A DNA stretch of 33,058 nucleotides, taken from positions 1 to 33,058 of the forward strand of contig JANNFX010000025.1 of NCBI GenBank assembly GCA_031380225.1. The letters run 5' to 3'. Below, piece after piece: positions 1-9,953 of the stretch (its first letter is position 1; the number at the start of each line of letters is the position of its first letter). Source of the DNA: JANNFX01 sp031380225 (GTDB lineage: Bacteria; Pseudomonadota; Alphaproteobacteria; Rhizobiales; Hyphomicrobiaceae). Both the position numbers and the translations under genes were made by a program. The notes beneath the pieces were generated by a model. That model made no database searches. It saw nothing but the letters and a program-made list of their open reading frames with translations, and had not been told where the DNA came from.

Positions 1-194
1 CCGCAGTCCAGTGACGTCAGCTAAAAAACGCCCAGAAACTTTGGATAAATGCGCCAATCATTTCCGTTTCGGTCAGGTCAAGGTCCCGGATAGCCGCGAC
101 TGATAATCCACTGGTCACAATTGCAAATTGCGATACGCGGCTTCCGGGAAGACGACGTGGTGAGGTCATAGCTGCTCAACCGGACAGCCGTGCA

Positions 195-435
195 TTTATT
201 GCCGGGACCCCTCGTGCAACGGTCGAGGAACGATGTTGAATGCGGTGTTAAGGCTGCGCGCCATTTTTAGCGTCAGAGATTGTTGTTGAATGGGTCCCGG
301 GCACAAGGCCCGGGATGACAAGTGTGGGTGTGTTGCGCTCTGCAATTTTGCATCGTCGTGCCCCGCGCTTTCGCCTCTCCACAATTGTCATCCCGGCAAT
401 TATTGCCGGGACCTATTGGGCAACGGTCGCGGGCA
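195..435. repeat. Palindromic intergenic repeats in a gene-free stretch
   Basis: The first 568 bases hold no convincing gene. Three related copies of a repeat of the form TCATCCCGG...CCGGGACC are visible: around 195-232 (partial), 283-325 (opposite orientation) and 386-432. Each is followed by a shared tail reading roughly GGGCAACGGTCG. A second repeat type lies at about 470-560. Its 'TTCGCGAAG.CCGACA' core resembles one at 8061-8096. These look like non-coding REP-type elements. The short open frames over them translate into the repeats and look spurious. Confidence 0.6.
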
Positions 436-568
436 GAAATTGAATGCACTGCGCACAGCCGTTCAGCCGAACGTAGGCCGTCGCCGAGCGTCTTCGCGAA
501 GCCCGACATGTCACCACGTTTCGGAATGTTGGGCTCCGCGAAGTCGCTCAGCACCAATCTACATTCAA

Positions 569-1174
569 TCACATGCGGCGGCGGGATTTGATGGCGGCGG
601 CCAAAGTGCCTTCATCCAAGTAGTCAAGCTCGCCGCCGACCGGGACGCCTTGCGCCAGTTTTGAAACAACGACGCCTGTGGCCGCCAATTGCTCCGTCAG
701 ATAATGCGCCGTCGATTGACCTTCGACCGTTGAATTCAACGCCAGCAAAACTTCTTTCACGCCGCCGGCTGAAACGCGTTCGATGAGGCGTGGGATGTTG
801 AGTTCGCCCGGCCCAATTCCGTCAAGCGGCGACAAATGTCCGCCGAGCACATGATAAAGCGCGTTAACAACGCCGGCCCGTTCAAGCGCCCACAAGTCGC
901 CGACTTCTTCGACAGCAACAATGAGCGACTGATCGCGGCGGCGATCCTGACAGATCGTGCACGGCTGCACGGTGTCGATGTTCCCGCAGGTCCGGCACTC
1001 GACGATCTTTTCAACAGCGATACTCATGGCCTCGGCCAACGGCGCCAACAACTCCTGCCGCTTCTTGAGCAAGGCCAATGCTGCCTTCCTGGCCGAGCGT
1101 GGACCAAGCCCGGGCACGCGCGACAGCAACGCGATCAAGCGCTCAATTTCAGGACCTGCGATGGATTTTGACAT
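569..1174 (-). CDS. recR: Recombination mediator RecR
   Basis: RecR works with RecF/RecO to load RecA on gapped single-stranded DNA in the cytoplasm. The 201-residue product has the family's usual length. An N-terminal helix-hairpin-helix region (PGLGPRSARK, about 21-30) is followed by a four-cysteine zinc finger (C60, C63, C72, C75). The Toprim domain starts near LIVAVEEVGDLWALE, and the C-terminal part contains LNSTVEGQSTAHYL. The ATG start at 1174 gives the canonical N-terminus (MSKSIAGPEIERLI). In many alphaproteobacteria recR follows dnaX and a YbaB gene. Here the gene just upstream is a TIR protein instead, so that cluster is not intact at this locus. Confidence 0.96.
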   Translation of the reverse strand: MSKSIAGPEIERLIALLSRVPGLGPRSARKAALALLKKRQELLAPLAEAMSIAVEKIVECRTCGNIDTVQPCTICQDRRRDQSLIVAVEEVGDLWALERAGVVNALYHVLGGHLSPLDGIGPGELNIPRLIERVSAGGVKEVLLALNSTVEGQSTAHYLTEQLAATGVVVSKLAQGVPVGGELDYLDEGTLAAAIKSRRRM

Positions 1175-1245
1175 GTTTGGTGCATAGCTTTGGCAGCGGC
1201 AATGGCCAAGTGCCCTGACTCAACAAGCGGAGGTTATCTGCACCC

Positions 1246-1968
1246 TTATTTCTCGCAAACGACCGACCTAAAGCCGGTGCAGAAGGGTTTGTCACAAACA
1301 ACTTCATCGCCGAGGATAAAAGTCGGCGGAATGCCTGATTCAAACTCGTGATCAAAGGACCGTTTGAACCCCTTCCAACGGCACCATGATGTGGCGGCGG
1401 GTTCGCCGCATTCCCGCCCCCAGTGCAGGCAGTTGTCGACCCGCATACCGTTGCTAAAAACCGGCGCCGCGAAGGACTGCCGGCTCGAGTATTGGGGAAC
1501 AAGTGCAAGACCTGCCAAGCCCACACTCAGCACCGACAGCGTGCCCAACGCATGGCGTGATCCGAGTTTCCGGTACCACGGCCTGGGTACAAGTTCGGCG
1601 ACCTTGTTTTCAATCGCAGCCTCAATCAGTTCGATGTCTGCTGCACTATTGCTGAGCGGCAGCGTATGCAAATCACCGAACCCAAACGGCGGTGCTGCAC
1701 CATCAATCGACGTCGGGATCAACTTGTTCAGATTGCGCGCAGTCGACACTTCATCGATCACAAACGACGACGAGTTCGAATTTTCGGACCAAATAACGAT
1801 GGCCTTGTCTGCACTGCTGAGTTGGTCCCGGATCACTTGCCGGAAATTTTCACCGGCGACAAGGTTCCAATCCCACCAGACATTGTAGCCACGCGCTGTT
1901 AGCGCCCGAGCCAAATCTTCGGCGTGGTCTCTATCTTCCCGGGCGTACGAAATAAAAATGGTCTTCAT
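1246..1968 (-). CDS. Membrane-anchored TIR-domain protein with Cys-rich C-terminal module
   Basis: This is a 240-residue protein with three parts. Residues 1-130 form a TIR domain: it opens with MKTIFISYARED, has the W-W-D-W strand at 31-34, and a glutamate at 73 (FVIDEVSTA) where NAD-cleaving TIRs carry their catalytic Glu. One membrane segment lies at about 140-158. A C-terminal module of about 70 residues has six cysteines (180, 187, 196, 225, 230, 238) and should face the periplasm if the TIR domain is cytoplasmic. Bacterial TIR domains often cleave NAD or make signalling nucleotides in defence systems, but NADase activity here is inference. Start 1968 is preferred over 2004 because the TIR motif begins there and GGAG lies about 13 bases upstream. 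No partner gene with a known defence role is adjacent. Confidence 0.8.
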   Translation of the reverse strand: MKTIFISYAREDRDHAEDLARALTARGYNVWWDWNLVAGENFRQVIRDQLSSADKAIVIWSENSNSSSFVIDEVSTARNLNKLIPTSIDGAAPPFGFGDLHTLPLSNSAADIELIEAAIENKVAELVPRPWYRKLGSRHALGTLSVLSVGLAGLALVPQYSSRQSFAAPVFSNGMRVDNCLHWGRECGEPAATSWCRWKGFKRSFDHEFESGIPPTFILGDEVVCDKPFCTGFRSVVCEK

Positions 1969-2083
1969 ATCGAAGCTGCTCCAGCAAAATAGGGGCGGGA
2001 ACAACAGTTTTTAGCATCAACGAGATATTTGCGGCAACTCAATTTCCGCGCGCAGGCCCGGCAAGCCGCGGGTTTTGCTGAAA

Positions 2084-2638
2084 TTACGACACCGGCTTTT
2101 CGCCCTTGCACGCCGCATCACCGGTGCGGGCCAGCGTCGCCTGGAGCGGGTAGGACCGGCGCATCAGCAGCATGTCGCCACCGGTATCGCCGATCAGGCG
2201 CAGCTGCGGCTGCTTTGTGGCTTCTGAGGTCCAATAGTACGCTTCAATCTCGAACGGCTGAGAATTGGCGGCCAGTTCCAGTTTGCCAGTATAGGACGGC
2301 GTCACGGCTTGATCGTCGCCAGCATCCGCCTCGCGCTTTTTCTGGGTCATGCGCATGGCGACACCGGTGCTGCACTGGCCGCCTTTTTCAACTCTGACAC
2401 CGCACCAGCCGTCGTTGCAGGCACTGATATCGATGGTCAGCGAGCAACCCTCAGGCCCGCAATTCTTGACCGCTTCGGCATATCCGTTCGGGCGTCCATT
2501 CCAGCGCCCGGAGATATCGGGCATGGCCGCGACGGCGGGCGACGGCATGGCGGCATTGGCGCGTGAGGCCGCGCCGCCCATGCTGAACAGGGCGATCGAC
2601 AAACCAAAGCCACAGGCCGCTGCCATCAACAGCGCCAT
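2084..2638 (-). CDS. Small secreted protein, DUF2147-like
   Basis: From ATG 2638 the product has 185 residues and a clear signal peptide (MALLMAAACGFG...SRANA), so it should be periplasmic. The mature part has paired cysteines in 'NCGPEGCSLTIDISACNDGWCG', read here in two pieces: NCGPEGCSLTI then DISACNDGWCG. The ACNDGWCG pattern recalls DUF2147 beta-barrel proteins (C.D.LCG), but I cannot confirm the family. The open frame extends upstream to 2788, but that would bury the signal peptide and overlap the divergent gene. The plus-strand gene starts nearby, leaving about 90 bases for both promoters. Confidence 0.65.
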   Translation of the reverse strand: MALLMAAACGFGLSIALFSMGGAASRANAAMPSPAVAAMPDISGRWNGRPNGYAEAVKNCGPEGCSLTIDISACNDGWCGVRVEKGGQCSTGVAMRMTQKKREADAGDDQAVTPSYTGKLELAANSQPFEIEAYYWTSEATKQPQLRLIGDTGGDMLLMRRSYPLQATLARTGDAACKGEKPVS

Positions 2639-2729
2639 GGAGACACTTCTGCCCAACCGGTTGGATCCGAGGAACGCGGCCTCAGGCAGCGCGTGGCCTC
2701 GCATTGCGTGGTGGGTTGCCGAAGCGCTG

Positions 2730-3305
2730 ATGGTGCTGGTGATCGCTTGCGTCGGGGTGGTGGCAATCGGCTCGGGAACGGGTGTCATTTTACTGCCCTT
2801 TGAAATGCATCTCTTGAATGAGCGGCTGAACCTGTCGGCGCCTGGACTATTCCAGACTCATATGGTTGCATCCGCCGCGGCCCTGCTCCTGTTACCGCCC
2901 GTAATATGGCTCAGGCACCGGCCGCGTATTCATCGAGTCATAGGCCGTGTGTTGGGCGGATTCGTGGTGGTTGGAGGGCTAACGGCCCTCCCAGTCGCCA
3001 TTTTTAGCCATTCTATTGCCATGGCCCGGGCGGGGTTCTTCGTCCAAGGACTGGTTTGGCTTGGTTTATTCACAGCGGGATTTATGGCCATCCGGCGCCG
3101 CGATAGGGCCACGCACGCACGCTTCATGATTGCGATGGCCGCTGTCTCCACTGGCGCGATCTGGTTTCGTATTTTGACGGGCACGGCGATATGGCTGCAA
3201 CTGCCATTCGAGCCGATTTATGGCGCGGCTGCCTGGCTCGGCTGGATAGTGCCGTTGGCGATTGTCACGCGCTGGCCCGGCGTCGTGCCAGCATTGCGCG
3301 TGTAG
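2730..3305 (+). CDS. DUF2306-type integral membrane protein
   Basis: The protein is strongly hydrophobic, with about five membrane segments after an opening segment that ends GTGVILLPFEMHLLNER. The HMVASAAALLLLPPVIWLRH, RPRIHRVIGRVLGG and later ARFMIAMAAVSTGAIWFR segments match what I recall of DUF2306 membrane proteins; their function is unknown. The open frame runs back to 2349 on the strand opposite the secreted protein, so I chose ATG 2730, which starts at the first membrane helix. ATG 2637 is also possible and shares the CATG tetramer with the opposite gene's start. The stop (3303-3305) lies one base from the stop of the convergent L,D-transpeptidase. Confidence 0.7.
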   Translation: MVLVIACVGVVAIGSGTGVILLPFEMHLLNERLNLSAPGLFQTHMVASAAALLLLPPVIWLRHRPRIHRVIGRVLGGFVVVGGLTALPVAIFSHSIAMARAGFFVQGLVWLGLFTAGFMAIRRRDRATHARFMIAMAAVSTGAIWFRILTGTAIWLQLPFEPIYGAAAWLGWIVPLAIVTRWPGVVPALRV

Positions 3306-3306
3306 G

Positions 3307-4128
3307 TTACGGCGCCGGGAACAGTTTTATTTCGCGATCAATTTCAGCATAAAGTTTGGGCAGCCACGACGGGCCATCTTTCGCGGCGGCCGGCGCGGAC
3401 TTGCGGAAATCTGTTGGCATAATAATCGCCGTTACGTTCTTGATGTTGATCGTTGCGGCCAAAACGAACAACTCTTCAGAGGCTTCATCGCCCATCGCTA
3501 AGCAGCCGACTGATGCCGCCTTGCCGTGGATCATGATATCGCCGCCAAGATCGGTGCGGCCGTCCTTGGCCCCCATCTCGCGATCGAACGCGTTCGGGTA
3601 GTCGAGTTTGAGCGACACATGAAAACGGCTGTTGGGATTAAGATATTCTATTCTGTATATGCCTTCCGGAACTTGCTGGTCGCCAAAGCGCAACTTAGGT
3701 CCGGAGACGCCGCTGGCCCGCAGCACGGGGTAGCGGTGCACCAGTTTCCAACGCGCACCAAGTGAGCGGGCATAAAGGTCAAGCATACCCTGATCTTTAA
3801 TTGCCACAAACGCGGCCTCTGCCGGTGGCCACCTGACGCCGGCGGCCTTGAACCGATCAGCCAACCGGTTGCGGGCGGCCGGTCCAATTTCGTCGATCCG
3901 TTCTTGCAAGGTAAAGATGCGCGGCGGCGGAGGCTCAGGAATTGCTGGCAACTCTGGAAACGTAAACTCTGGGACGCGGCTTATAATTTCAGGCGAGCTG
4001 GCATCGGGTAGCCGGACGGCGTCTGCCGGCGGACGCTGGATCTCGCGCGGTGGCAGGACAAACGTCATTGCCAGCCCGATGCCCAATAGCGCGGCGACGG
4101 CGATCAGAATGTAAGTTGGTCTCTTCAC
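3307..4128 (-). CDS. L,D-transpeptidase (YkuD / YafK-like) family protein
   Basis: YkuD-domain enzymes make 3-3 cross-links in peptidoglycan or attach proteins to it, in the periplasm. The 273-residue protein has an N-terminal membrane anchor or signal (residues 5-25), a Pro-rich spacer (about 58-70), then the catalytic domain. The active-site pattern is complete: H201, then S206-V-G-C209-L-A-M (IMIHGKAASVGCLAM). The upstream PKLRFGDQQVPEGIYRIEYLNPNS stretch, in two parts PKLRFGDQQVPEGIYRI and EYLNPNS, is the usual substrate-groove strand of the YafK-like branch. It lies downstream of a small secreted protein gene and parC on the same strand, so these may be co-transcribed. The substrate cannot be told from sequence. 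Confidence 0.88.
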   Translation of the reverse strand: MKRPTYILIAVAALLGIGLAMTFVLPPREIQRPPADAVRLPDASSPEIISRVPEFTFPELPAIPEPPPPRIFTLQERIDEIGPAARNRLADRFKAAGVRWPPAEAAFVAIKDQGMLDLYARSLGARWKLVHRYPVLRASGVSGPKLRFGDQQVPEGIYRIEYLNPNSRFHVSLKLDYPNAFDREMGAKDGRTDLGGDIMIHGKAASVGCLAMGDEASEELFVLAATINIKNVTAIIMPTDFRKSAPAAAKDGPSWLPKLYAEIDREIKLFPAP

Positions 4129-4177
4129 GCCATTCAGTTCCGTCCACGAAATTCCACAATCCCGCCGCGGGCCACAA

Positions 4178-4648
4178 CTACTTCGCTAATTCAGTGGCCA
4201 ATTTTTCGAACATATAGGACCATTTTGCGCTCTGAGTTTCGACCAGCACCTTGAGCTTGGCGCGCAACTCTAATAGCAACGCACAATCTGGCGCTTTAGC
4301 GGCGGCGGCTTCCTGTTCGCCACCGCCTGAAATTTCAGCGAGCAGCCCATTCGACTTGGTGTCGAAAACATCGATGGCGTCATCCTTCACGAATGGTGCG
4401 GCCTGGGTCAGGAACTCGTCGTTCGACCAGCCACGCTTGTCTTTCAACTCGCGCAACTTTTCTTGAAACACCGGCTTGTGGTTCTGATTGAGCGCGCGCA
4501 GTGCTGCGCCGGCCTCATCTACGACCACTTCGTATTGCGATTTATCGCACGCACCACCTGCGTCTTGCGCAACGGCCGTGGACAAAGACAAAATAGGCAT
4601 GGCTGTCACAGCCGCGAAAAGCACGCGCCAGCAAATTCGGATTGTCAT
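4178..4648 (-). CDS. Secreted protein of unknown function
   Basis: I do not recognise the family. From ATG 4648 it encodes 156 residues, beginning with a signal peptide (MTIRICWRVLFAAVTAMPIL...AVAQ). The mature part is mostly helical with two cysteines (DAGGACDKS and KAPDCALLLEL) that could form a disulphide. An Ala/Glu-rich segment (GGGEQEAAAAKA) sits between them. The frame is open to ATG 4708, eight bases from the parC stop, so a longer N-terminus is possible, but 4648 fits the signal peptide better. It lies between parC and the L,D-transpeptidase in the same orientation, which hints at an envelope role by context only. Confidence 0.7.
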   Translation of the reverse strand: MTIRICWRVLFAAVTAMPILSLSTAVAQDAGGACDKSQYEVVVDEAGAALRALNQNHKPVFQEKLRELKDKRGWSNDEFLTQAAPFVKDDAIDVFDTKSNGLLAEISGGGEQEAAAAKAPDCALLLELRAKLKVLVETQSAKWSYMFEKLATELAK

Positions 4649-4716
4649 GCGGGGAGACACCATAACGCTGAACTTAACGGCCATAGACTTTCCAAGCAAG
4701 CACACCAAAGACGGCC

Positions 4717-6969
<2,253 letters not shown>

Positions 6970-7068
6970 GGGGTTGGACTACCGGCTGCTGCCCCGCACC
7001 TCAAGTGCACCGGCGCCACAGTCCATACAACACACAGGGGTTTTTTTGGAACCAGCGCGCACACTTCT

Positions 7069-7099
7069 GTATTGACAATGTATTTACAAATAATGCAAT
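7069..7099 (+). promoter_or_regulatory. Promoter/operator of the TacA-TacT pair
   Basis: A perfect -35 hexamer TTGACA lies at 7072-7077, and a weaker -10 candidate (TGCAAT) at 7094-7099 with a 16-base spacer. The -35 sits inside an imperfect palindrome, TGTA...TACA (7069-7088), of the kind ribbon-helix-helix antitoxins bind to repress their own operon. The sequence is AT-rich relative to its surroundings. The operator assignment is inference. Confidence 0.5.
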
Positions 7100-7122
7100 C
7101 TGATTCTAAAGTTCCTTGAGAC

Positions 7123-7410
7123 ATGATCATGCCGCCCACTCCATCCCGCCGGGATACAAATATCCCCATTCGCGCGCGCGCCGAAGACCGCGATTTGATA
7201 GATCGCGCCGCGCGAGTGGTCGGCAAATCGCGCTCGGAATTCATGCTCGATACCGCGCGCCGCGAGGCCCAGACTGTTCTGGCCGATCAAACGCATTTTG
7301 TCATCGATGCCAAGCAATGGGCAGCCTTCATCAAAGAACTCGACAAACCACCAAAGGATAATCCAAGGTTGCGGGAACTGATGTTGCGGAAAGCGCCGTG
7401 GGAAAAGTGA
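7123..7410 (+). CDS. tacA: DUF1778-type antitoxin (TacA family)
   Basis: This 95-residue protein should neutralise the acetyltransferase toxin encoded next to it and repress the operon. The N-terminal half has the DUF1778 ribbon-helix-helix pattern (NIPIRARAEDRDLIDRAARV, then GKSRSEFMLDTARREAQ). The C-terminal tail (DKPPKDNPRLRELMLRKAPW) matches the toxin-covering tail of this family, which usually ends in a similar L..L....PW. The ATG at 7123 is preferred; ATG 7129 is also possible. Its stop overlaps the toxin start by four bases, which suggests coupled translation. Confidence 0.9.
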   Translation: MIMPPTPSRRDTNIPIRARAEDRDLIDRAARVVGKSRSEFMLDTARREAQTVLADQTHFVIDAKQWAAFIKELDKPPKDNPRLRELMLRKAPWEK

Positions 7411-7910
7411 AGCTCCCGGCGCCAGAATTGCTAACAGAATCTCACAACACCGCGGATTTTGACTGCGGTACAGAGTTGTTGAACGCATGGCTTAAGAACC
7501 ACGCAACTGCCAATCAACAAAAGCGTGTATCGCGCTCATACGTGGTGCAACTTAGCGGCGTTGTGAAGGGATACTATTCACTCGCTGCAGGTTCCATTTC
7601 ACATGCTCAGGCGGCCGGTAAGCTCCGGCGAAATATGCCCGATCCAATTCCGATGGCCTTGCTGGGGCGGCTGGCCGTGGACAAGTCCATCAAGGGCCAG
7701 GGATACGGGCACGGGCTTTTGAAGGACGCGCTGACCAGGGTCTATGCAGCCTCAGAGCTGATTGGCCTCAGAGGCGTGCTTGTCGATGCGATTGATGACC
7801 AGGCCAGTGCCTTCTACCAGCGGTTTGGATTCCGTACGACACCCATGCTGCCGCTCAAACTTATGATTTCGCTTGAGGACATCGAGCGTTCGATCAAATC
7901 GCAGCATTGA
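7407..7910 (+). CDS. tacT: GNAT acetyltransferase toxin (TacT family)
   Basis: TacT-type toxins acetylate the amino group of charged tRNAs and stop translation. The 167-residue product begins with the typical 'APELLTESH...FDCG...LNAWLKNHA' region. It has the acetyl-CoA motif LGRLAVDKSIKGQGYGHGLL (Q/RxxGxG/A form) and ends with the FYQRFGFR helix. GTG 7407 is chosen because it overlaps the antitoxin stop (GTGA) and gives the usual short N-terminus. GTG 7398, three codons earlier, is the alternative. No truncation is visible, so the pair could be active. Confidence 0.88.
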   Translation: MKLPAPELLTESHNTADFDCGTELLNAWLKNHATANQQKRVSRSYVVQLSGVVKGYYSLAAGSISHAQAAGKLRRNMPDPIPMALLGRLAVDKSIKGQGYGHGLLKDALTRVYAASELIGLRGVLVDAIDDQASAFYQRFGFRTTPMLPLKLMISLEDIERSIKSQH

Positions 7911-7943
7911 GTGCGCCTACTTTTGTTTAAACCACAGTAGTCT

Positions 7944-8046
7944 CGTAGGTTGGGTTAGCGGCGCGTAAGCCGCGTAACCCAACATTTCTCATAGCCCGCG
8001 CGAAGTGTTGGGTTACGGCGCTGAAGTGCGCCTAGCCCAACCTACG
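7944..8046. repeat. Four-arm palindromic repeat, copy 1
   Basis: This element reads CGTAGGTTGGGTTAGCG at its left end and CGCCTAGCCCAACCTACG at its right end. Two inner arms, CGTAACCCAACA and GTGTTGGGTTACGG, make four alternating copies of an AACCCAAC motif. It can fold into a cruciform and resembles a BIME-type element. A longer copy lies at 10681-10881. The rest of the 7911-8333 gap holds another repeat (8061-8096) and GC-rich sequence with no gene that I can support. Confidence 0.75.
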
Positions 8047-8333
8047 AAACTGACAGACCGTAGGTCGGAGTGAGCGCCTTCGCGAAGTCCGACAATTATT
8101 TCAGCGGGGAGTTGTCTGAGCGATGCGCCTCATCGGTCAAGCGCCGCGACGCACACTGTCGTCAGATTTACCCCGCCCACCACGCTTCGCGTGCCTCCGC
8201 ACGGTGGGTCGCACGCTCACGGTCGACCTCGGCTCATGCGCCGGAGGCGCGCAAGGCCGCGGATCGACTCGTGCCCGTGCGATGACGATCCCCAACCCTT
8301 TGAGAAGGTCGGGCTAGCGCAATCGCCTTGGCG

Positions 8334-9224
8334 TCACAAACTAATGCCGAGTGCCAAAAGCACCCTAACAATCAAAAAAAAGGCCGCCAACAATATGACC
8401 GTTGCGTAGATCCATTTTTCAATACGCGAGCAAACCGCCCCACGCCGTCCCACAAAAACCAAGGCTGCAGCAATAACCAAAGTCAGGTACCCGAAAACTA
8501 ATAGAAAAGAAACTTGTTGGTTGGAATTCGAAAGTTCCTTTGCAACTGGCGCTACCAATAAAAAAAGGCCTGCTACCGTCCCAACGAGAAAAAGCAGTGC
8601 CTGAGCAATAGGCTCATTTTGCACAGCTGGCTCAGAACGCTTCAGGGACGTGGCCGCAAGTTGTGCACCGCGTACCGTCTTATTTAACTCCGGCTCCGAT
8701 TGATGCGTCTGCGCCGTCGGCTTTGCAGCCCCAAACCCACCGCCAAACCACCCCTTCTTCGGCGCAACCACCTTCGCTAGCGCACGCGTCAAGTCTTCGG
8801 CGTCTGATGAAAAGCGCTCGTGAAACAGCCGGACGGCGTTGCGCACTCTCAGTGGCTTGAGGGACGGAGGCAAATCCTATTCGCCCGGCATCTGTGCGCC
8901 ATCGACCAACACCGGGATAACGCGGATGTCGCGCGCGAGCGCCGCTTCGATTTCAATGCGCACGAAGTCCCTGGCGTTGTCGAGTCGGCGGCTGCCGCCG
9001 GCATCTCGGCTATCGAGCCAGCCCGGCCCGATTACAGCCTGCAGCACATCGCAGGCCTGCACCTGCTCGGATAGCACTTTTACAAAATCGAGCCCGGGTT
9101 CGATGTTGTCGATGTCGAGAAATAGCTGATCTTTCGCGAATGTTTGCCCGAGCCGGTCAACCAATCGTCCGGCCGCATGCTTGGCATCGTCCCTCCGGTA
9201 CGAAATGAAAATCCCACCAGACAT
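8334..9224 (-). pseudogene. TIR-domain membrane protein interrupted by an in-frame amber codon
   Basis: One reading frame encodes a TIR protein of about 296 codons, broken by a single TAG at 8877-8879 (codon 116). Before it lies a full TIR domain: MSGGIFISYRRDDA, LFLDIDNIEPG, Glu91 in DFVRIEIEAAL, and VIPVLVDGAQMPGE. Right after it, in the same frame, comes DLPPSLKPLRVRNAV. As I recall this family, the text there usually runs MPGEEDLPPSLKPL, so GAG to TAG by one base explains the break. The C-terminal part has a linker and three membrane helices (about 8337-8600). The ATG at 9224 has GGGGGG about 8 bases upstream. The TIR half could still be made alone as a soluble protein. A TTG at 8873 could in principle restart translation. 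Confidence 0.8.
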
Positions 9225-9303
9225 CGCTGGCCCCCCGAATTTGATCAATTGAATGCGGAAAAGCAGACTTAAAATAAGTTTCTAGCAAGCACCATGCCCC
9301 GAC

Positions 9304-9594
9304 TCAAGCACTCACCTTCAGCTCTCGTCTCGCCCGCCACAGATCAAATCCGGCCTGCATACGCACCAACAGATCGGCCGATGTGCCAGTAGCCAATTCG
9401 AACTTGACAGCCATTTCGGCTGAGACGGCCGAGCGTTGCTCAATGACGTTGTAGAGAGCCGCGCGCGTGACGCCCAGCCGTCGCGCCATTTCCGCTTTGC
9501 TAACATCCAGATTTTCAATGACGTCCGCCACCAACGCGCCAGGATGAGCGGGAGCGATTGAGGCGTTGCGGAGTGTTCGGGCCATAGTTGCCAT
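9304..9594 (-). CDS. higA: HigA-type antitoxin
   Basis: This helix-turn-helix antitoxin of 96 residues pairs with the HigB toxin just upstream. It carries the family signature HPGALVADVIENLDVSKAE near the N-terminus. The HTH follows (MARRLGVTRAALYNVIEQ), then the usual VSAEMAVKFELATGTSADLL and a C-terminal LWRARREL. ATG 9594 begins four bases after the higB stop. The frame is open to 9657, and ATG 9615 would overlap higB. HigA proteins normally repress the operon promoter. Confidence 0.9.
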   Translation of the reverse strand: MATMARTLRNASIAPAHPGALVADVIENLDVSKAEMARRLGVTRAALYNVIEQRSAVSAEMAVKFELATGTSADLLVRMQAGFDLWRARRELKVSA

Positions 9595-9598
9595 CCAT

Positions 9599-9883
9599 TC
9601 AATGGTAATCTTCATAATCGACGTCAATAGCATCCGGTCCATTCGCGTCCCAAGCAAACGTCAAGCGCCAATTGCCAGTTATGCGAACGGAGTAGCGGCC
9701 TTTCATGTTGCCCGCCAGGGCATGATAATGCCAACCTGGTACATTCATTTGCTCAAGTAGCACAGCTTCATCGAGTGCCGTTAAACGCAGATTCAGCCGG
9801 TCAACGTGATCGACTGGCAAACCGCGAGCGTCTCCCCGCAGCCAATAACGCTCCAACCGCTTCGATTTAAAACTTCGAATCAA
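9599..9883 (-). CDS. higB: HigB-type toxin (RelE superfamily mRNA interferase)
   Basis: HigB toxins cut mRNA on the ribosome. The toxin precedes the antitoxin, as is typical for higBA. I place the start at TTG 9883: GGAG lies seven bases upstream and the protein then begins (M)IRSFKSKRLERYW, the usual HigB N-terminus, giving 94 residues. The ATGs at 9919 and 9940 are poorer. The first is about at the expected transcription start, and the second lies between the -35 and -10 boxes. Conserved family text includes LNLRLTALDEA, PGWHYHALAGNMKGRYSVRI and NWRLTFAWD. The reading frame is intact. Confidence 0.85.
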   Translation of the reverse strand: MIRSFKSKRLERYWLRGDARGLPVDHVDRLNLRLTALDEAVLLEQMNVPGWHYHALAGNMKGRYSVRITGNWRLTFAWDANGPDAIDVDYEDYH

Positions 9884-9920
9884 CGGTTGGCTCCGTCGCC
9901 AAGAAACTAGATTTTTCATC

Positions 9921-9947
9921 TGTATAGCATTACTATTCACATGTCAA
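9921..9947 (-). promoter_or_regulatory. higBA promoter
   Basis: On the minus strand, TTGACA (9942-9947) and TATACA (9921-9926) are separated by 15 bases, a short spacer between two near-consensus boxes. Transcription would begin near 9914, which puts the TTG start at 9883 about 30 bases into the message. This is the main argument against the upstream ATG starts. Confidence 0.6.
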
Positions 9948-9953
9948 GTTACA

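Noticed and set aside
17..169. A 50-codon ATG frame on the minus strand near the left edge
   Set aside because: No recognised motif, no clear ribosome-binding site and no support from neighbours; too weak to call.
290..664. Plus-strand open frame of 124 codons
   Set aside because: It translates palindromic repeats and runs into the antisense of recR.
8123..8317. Short plus-strand frames between tacT and the TIR pseudogene
   Set aside because: They are Arg/Pro-rich translations of GC-rich repeat sequence in several frames at once, with no sign of a real protein.
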